Source: CALMNV01 sp035688975 (lineage in GTDB: Bacteria > Actinomycetota > Actinomycetes > Actinomycetales > Dermatophilaceae). Taken from it: a stretch of DNA of 19,880 bases. The stretch's first letter is position 1; each line of letters opens with the position of its first letter. Location: NCBI RefSeq assembly GCF_035688975.1, contig NZ_DASSMH010000012.1:1-19880 (forward strand), written 5' to 3'. The position numbers were made by a program, and so were the translations under genes. Below the pieces are notes generated by a model, which ran no database searches, had not been told where the DNA came from, and saw only the letters and a list, made by a program, of their open reading frames with translations. Shown here in pieces: positions 18,435-19,880 of this stretch.

Positions 18435-19517
18435 ATGACGGCAGCATCCGCGCCTTCGCCGTCCTCTCCGCTCGGCTTGCACCGGGTGCTCGAGCCGGCG
18501 GGCGCCTCCGTCACACTGCCGCAGGCCGCCCGGCGGCTCGACGAGCGCCCGCAGCTGTGGCCCGACGAGGTGCGGATCGACGTCGAGATGCTCAACCTCG
18601 ACGCGGCGTCCTACCGCCAGCTGGCGCAGAAGCACAGCCGGCCCGACGGGGCGACCGACGGGCACGCGGTGCGGGCAGAGGTGCTGGCGATCATCGCCGA
18701 GCGCGGCAAGATGCAAAACCCCGTGACCGGCTCCGGCGGCATGCTCATCGGGACGGTGGCCGAGGTCGGCCCGGACAGCCCGCTCGGTCTCGCGGTCGGC
18801 GACCACGTCGCCACGCTCGTGTCGCTGTCCCTGACGCCGCTCGTCGTCACCGACGGCCTGCGCCGGTGGGACGGCCTCACCGAGCAGGTCCCGGCCTCCG
18901 GCCACGCGATCCTCTTCGCTCGCAGCGTCGCCGCGCGACTGCCCGCCGACCTCGACCCTTGCCTGGCGCTGCTCGTCCTCGACGTCTGCGGGGCGCCGGC
19001 GCTGGTCGAGCGCGTCGTGCGGGAGTATGCCGCTGCGGGCGCGGCGCCGACCGTCCTCGTCCTCGGCGGGGCGGGCAAGTCCGGGTCGCTGTCGCTCGCC
19101 GCGGCGCGCCGCGCGGGCGCGGCTCGCGTGCTCGCCGTCGTGCCGACGGAGCGGGAGCTGGCCCGGCTCGCCCCGACCGGCCTCGCCGACGAGGTGGTCC
19201 TCGCCGACGCCCGCTCACCGCTCGGCCTCGGCGTGGCCGTCGCGGCCGCCGGCGGCCCCGCCGACGTGACCGTGGTGTGCGTCGACGTGCCGGGCTGCGA
19301 GCAGCCGGCGATCCTGTCGACGGCGCAGGGCGGGACGATCGTCTTCTTCAGCATGGCCACCAGCTTCGCCGCCGCCGCGCTCGGCGCCGAGGGCCTGGCC
19401 GCCGACGTGCGGATGCTCATCGGCAACGGCTACGTCCCCGGGCACGCGGCCTACGCCCTCGACCTCGTCCGCACCACCCCCGAGGTTCGCGCCCTGCTCC
19501 AGGACCGGCTGAGGTGA
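18435..19517 (+). CDS. kdd: L-erythro-3,5-diaminohexanoate dehydrogenase (probable)
   Basis: This is probably the NAD-dependent enzyme that oxidatively deaminates 3,5-diaminohexanoate to 5-amino-3-oxohexanoate in lysine degradation; 360 residues. The medium-chain-dehydrogenase-like N-terminal part has VRIDVEMLNLDAASYRQL and the diagnostic GKMQNPVTGSGGMLIGTVAEVG (about 94-115), then GDHVATLVSLSLTPL. The nucleotide-binding loop is GGAGKSG (211-217). The C-terminal part has VCVDVPGCEQPAI, and FFSMATSF. I chose ATG 18435, with AAAGGA 10 nt upstream; the in-frame ATG at 18381 overlaps the -10 box. The enzyme call rests on recalled family motifs plus the divergent kamA. Genes for the 5,6-aminomutase (kamD, kamE), kce and kal are not in view. 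Confidence 0.82.
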   Translation: MTAASAPSPSSPLGLHRVLEPAGASVTLPQAARRLDERPQLWPDEVRIDVEMLNLDAASYRQLAQKHSRPDGATDGHAVRAEVLAIIAERGKMQNPVTGSGGMLIGTVAEVGPDSPLGLAVGDHVATLVSLSLTPLVVTDGLRRWDGLTEQVPASGHAILFARSVAARLPADLDPCLALLVLDVCGAPALVERVVREYAAAGAAPTVLVLGGAGKSGSLSLAAARRAGAARVLAVVPTERELARLAPTGLADEVVLADARSPLGLGVAVAAAGGPADVTVVCVDVPGCEQPAILSTAQGGTIVFFSMATSFAAAALGAEGLAADVRMLIGNGYVPGHAAYALDLVRTTPEVRALLQDRLR

Positions 19518-19532
19518 CCGCCCGACGCAGGG

Positions 19533-19880
19533 TCAGAAGAGCGAGCGGGTGATGGTCAGGCCGGGGTCGTGCGCGAACGCCCAGAAGAAGGCCAGGGCCG
19601 CGCCGGCGAGGGCCATGTCCTTGTTGAAGTGGATCATCTCCAGCTGCCTGCCCATGGGGTCGGTCTCCTTCCAGAAACCGTGCATGAGGATGGCGGTGGG
19701 GACGAGGAAGAGGACGAGCAACAGGGACCCCAGGTCACCCCACACCCCGAGGAGCACCATCAGGCCCCCCACGAGGATGAGGGCTCCGGAGGCGAGCGTG
19801 GCCGGGACCGCGGCGGGGACGCCCTTGGACGCGGCATAGGCCCCCATGTCCTTGGACTTGGTCAGGTGGCCCAGAGCCGA
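19533..19880 (-). CDS. DoxX-like membrane protein, cut by window edge
   Basis: The last 115 codons of this minus-strand gene are visible and the frame stays open through the right edge, so the 5' end is missing. An internal ATG at 19847 is in frame but lacks a good ribosome site, and the text before it (GHLTKSKDMGAYAASKG) reads as coding. Three membrane segments are evident: about residues 24-45 (ATLASGALILVGGLMVLLGVWG), 49-66 (GSLLLVLFLVPTAILMHG) and 87-105 (KDMALAGAALAFFWAF). The loop FWKETDPMGRQLEMIHFNKD between the last two is typical of DoxX-family proteins. The function in this family is poorly defined. It converges on kdd with only 15 bp between stops. Confidence 0.82.
   Translation of the reverse strand, partial: SALGHLTKSKDMGAYAASKGVPAAVPATLASGALILVGGLMVLLGVWGDLGSLLLVLFLVPTAILMHGFWKETDPMGRQLEMIHFNKDMALAGAALAFFWAFAHDPGLTITRSLF

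Larger units (their letters stand above)
73..19838. other. Dispersed over-represented octamer GTATGCCG
   Basis: Twenty-one exact copies, by hand count. As GTATGCCG on the plus strand they start at 73, 825, 1427, 3656, 6663, 8339, 12123, 13458, 14925, 15018 and 19025. As CGGCATAC they start at 2914, 4556, 5944, 7421, 9612, 11425, 13594, 15110, 15274 and 17742. Near-copies holding TATGCC start at 18013, 18316, 18376 and 19833. Three exact copies are intergenic and the rest lie in coding sequence, in all codon phases. Confidence 0.85.

Noticed and set aside
73..19838. GTATGCCG as a polar segregation motif (KOPS/Chi-like)
   Set aside because: Counts on the two strands are nearly equal (11 and 10), so no polarity is visible in this window. 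A whole-replichore plot would be needed to reopen the idea.

Overview
The window is a high-GC (roughly 73% by eye) actinobacterial chromosome segment. Its spine is the conserved Pup-proteasome neighbourhood of Actinomycetota: pup, prcB, prcA, pafA, two FKBP-type prolyl isomerases, pafB, pafC, tatA, tatC, a lipid-kinase gene and helY. This gene order, the codon use and the abundance of leaderless starts fit a Micrococcales member. I suspect the Intrasporangiaceae, but that is inference. There are no rRNA, tRNA, CRISPR, prophage or transposase genes. I place 18 protein genes, one of them (DoxX-like) cut by the right edge.

Layout. Positions 1-163 hold an interspersed palindromic repeat and the pup leader. 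Positions 164-2015 are the overlapping pup-prcB-prcA operon: the protein tag and the two subunits of the 20S proteasome. An SDR-family gene on the minus strand (2066-3082) separates it from pafA (3162-4553), the ligase that attaches Pup to proteins. Two FKBP genes follow, a lipoprotein with two FKBP domains and a small cytoplasmic one. Between them lies a 314-bp gap filled by a symmetric array of the same palindromic repeat. A DUF3866 gene on the minus strand is divergent from pafB-pafC, the WYL-domain DNA-damage regulators. Then come tatA-tatC (folded-protein export), a diacylglycerol-kinase-like gene and a Ski2-like helicase (helY).

Right of helY the content becomes more lineage-specific. 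There is a 5'-3' exonuclease (minus) divergent from an Lrp/AsnC regulator, then a YbaK-type deacylase (minus). Next is a KamA-type lysine 2,3-aminomutase homologue (minus) divergent from a probable 3,5-diaminohexanoate dehydrogenase (kdd). The window ends in a DoxX-like membrane protein. The kamA/kdd pair points to a beta-lysine / 3,5-diaminohexanoate route, but the other enzymes of that pathway are not in view.

Four signals go beyond ordinary annotation. (1) The octamer GTATGCCG occurs 21 times, about 30 times expectation, on both strands, in three reading-frame contexts and between genes. (2) A 47-48 bp palindrome-ended repeat occurs singly at 1-48 and as a mirror-symmetric array at 5684-5888. 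(3) Seven genes share a leaderless start layout, TAnnnT followed by 6 or 7 nt and then ATG/GTG. (4) Two convergent gene junctions carry short tandem repeats next to hairpins.
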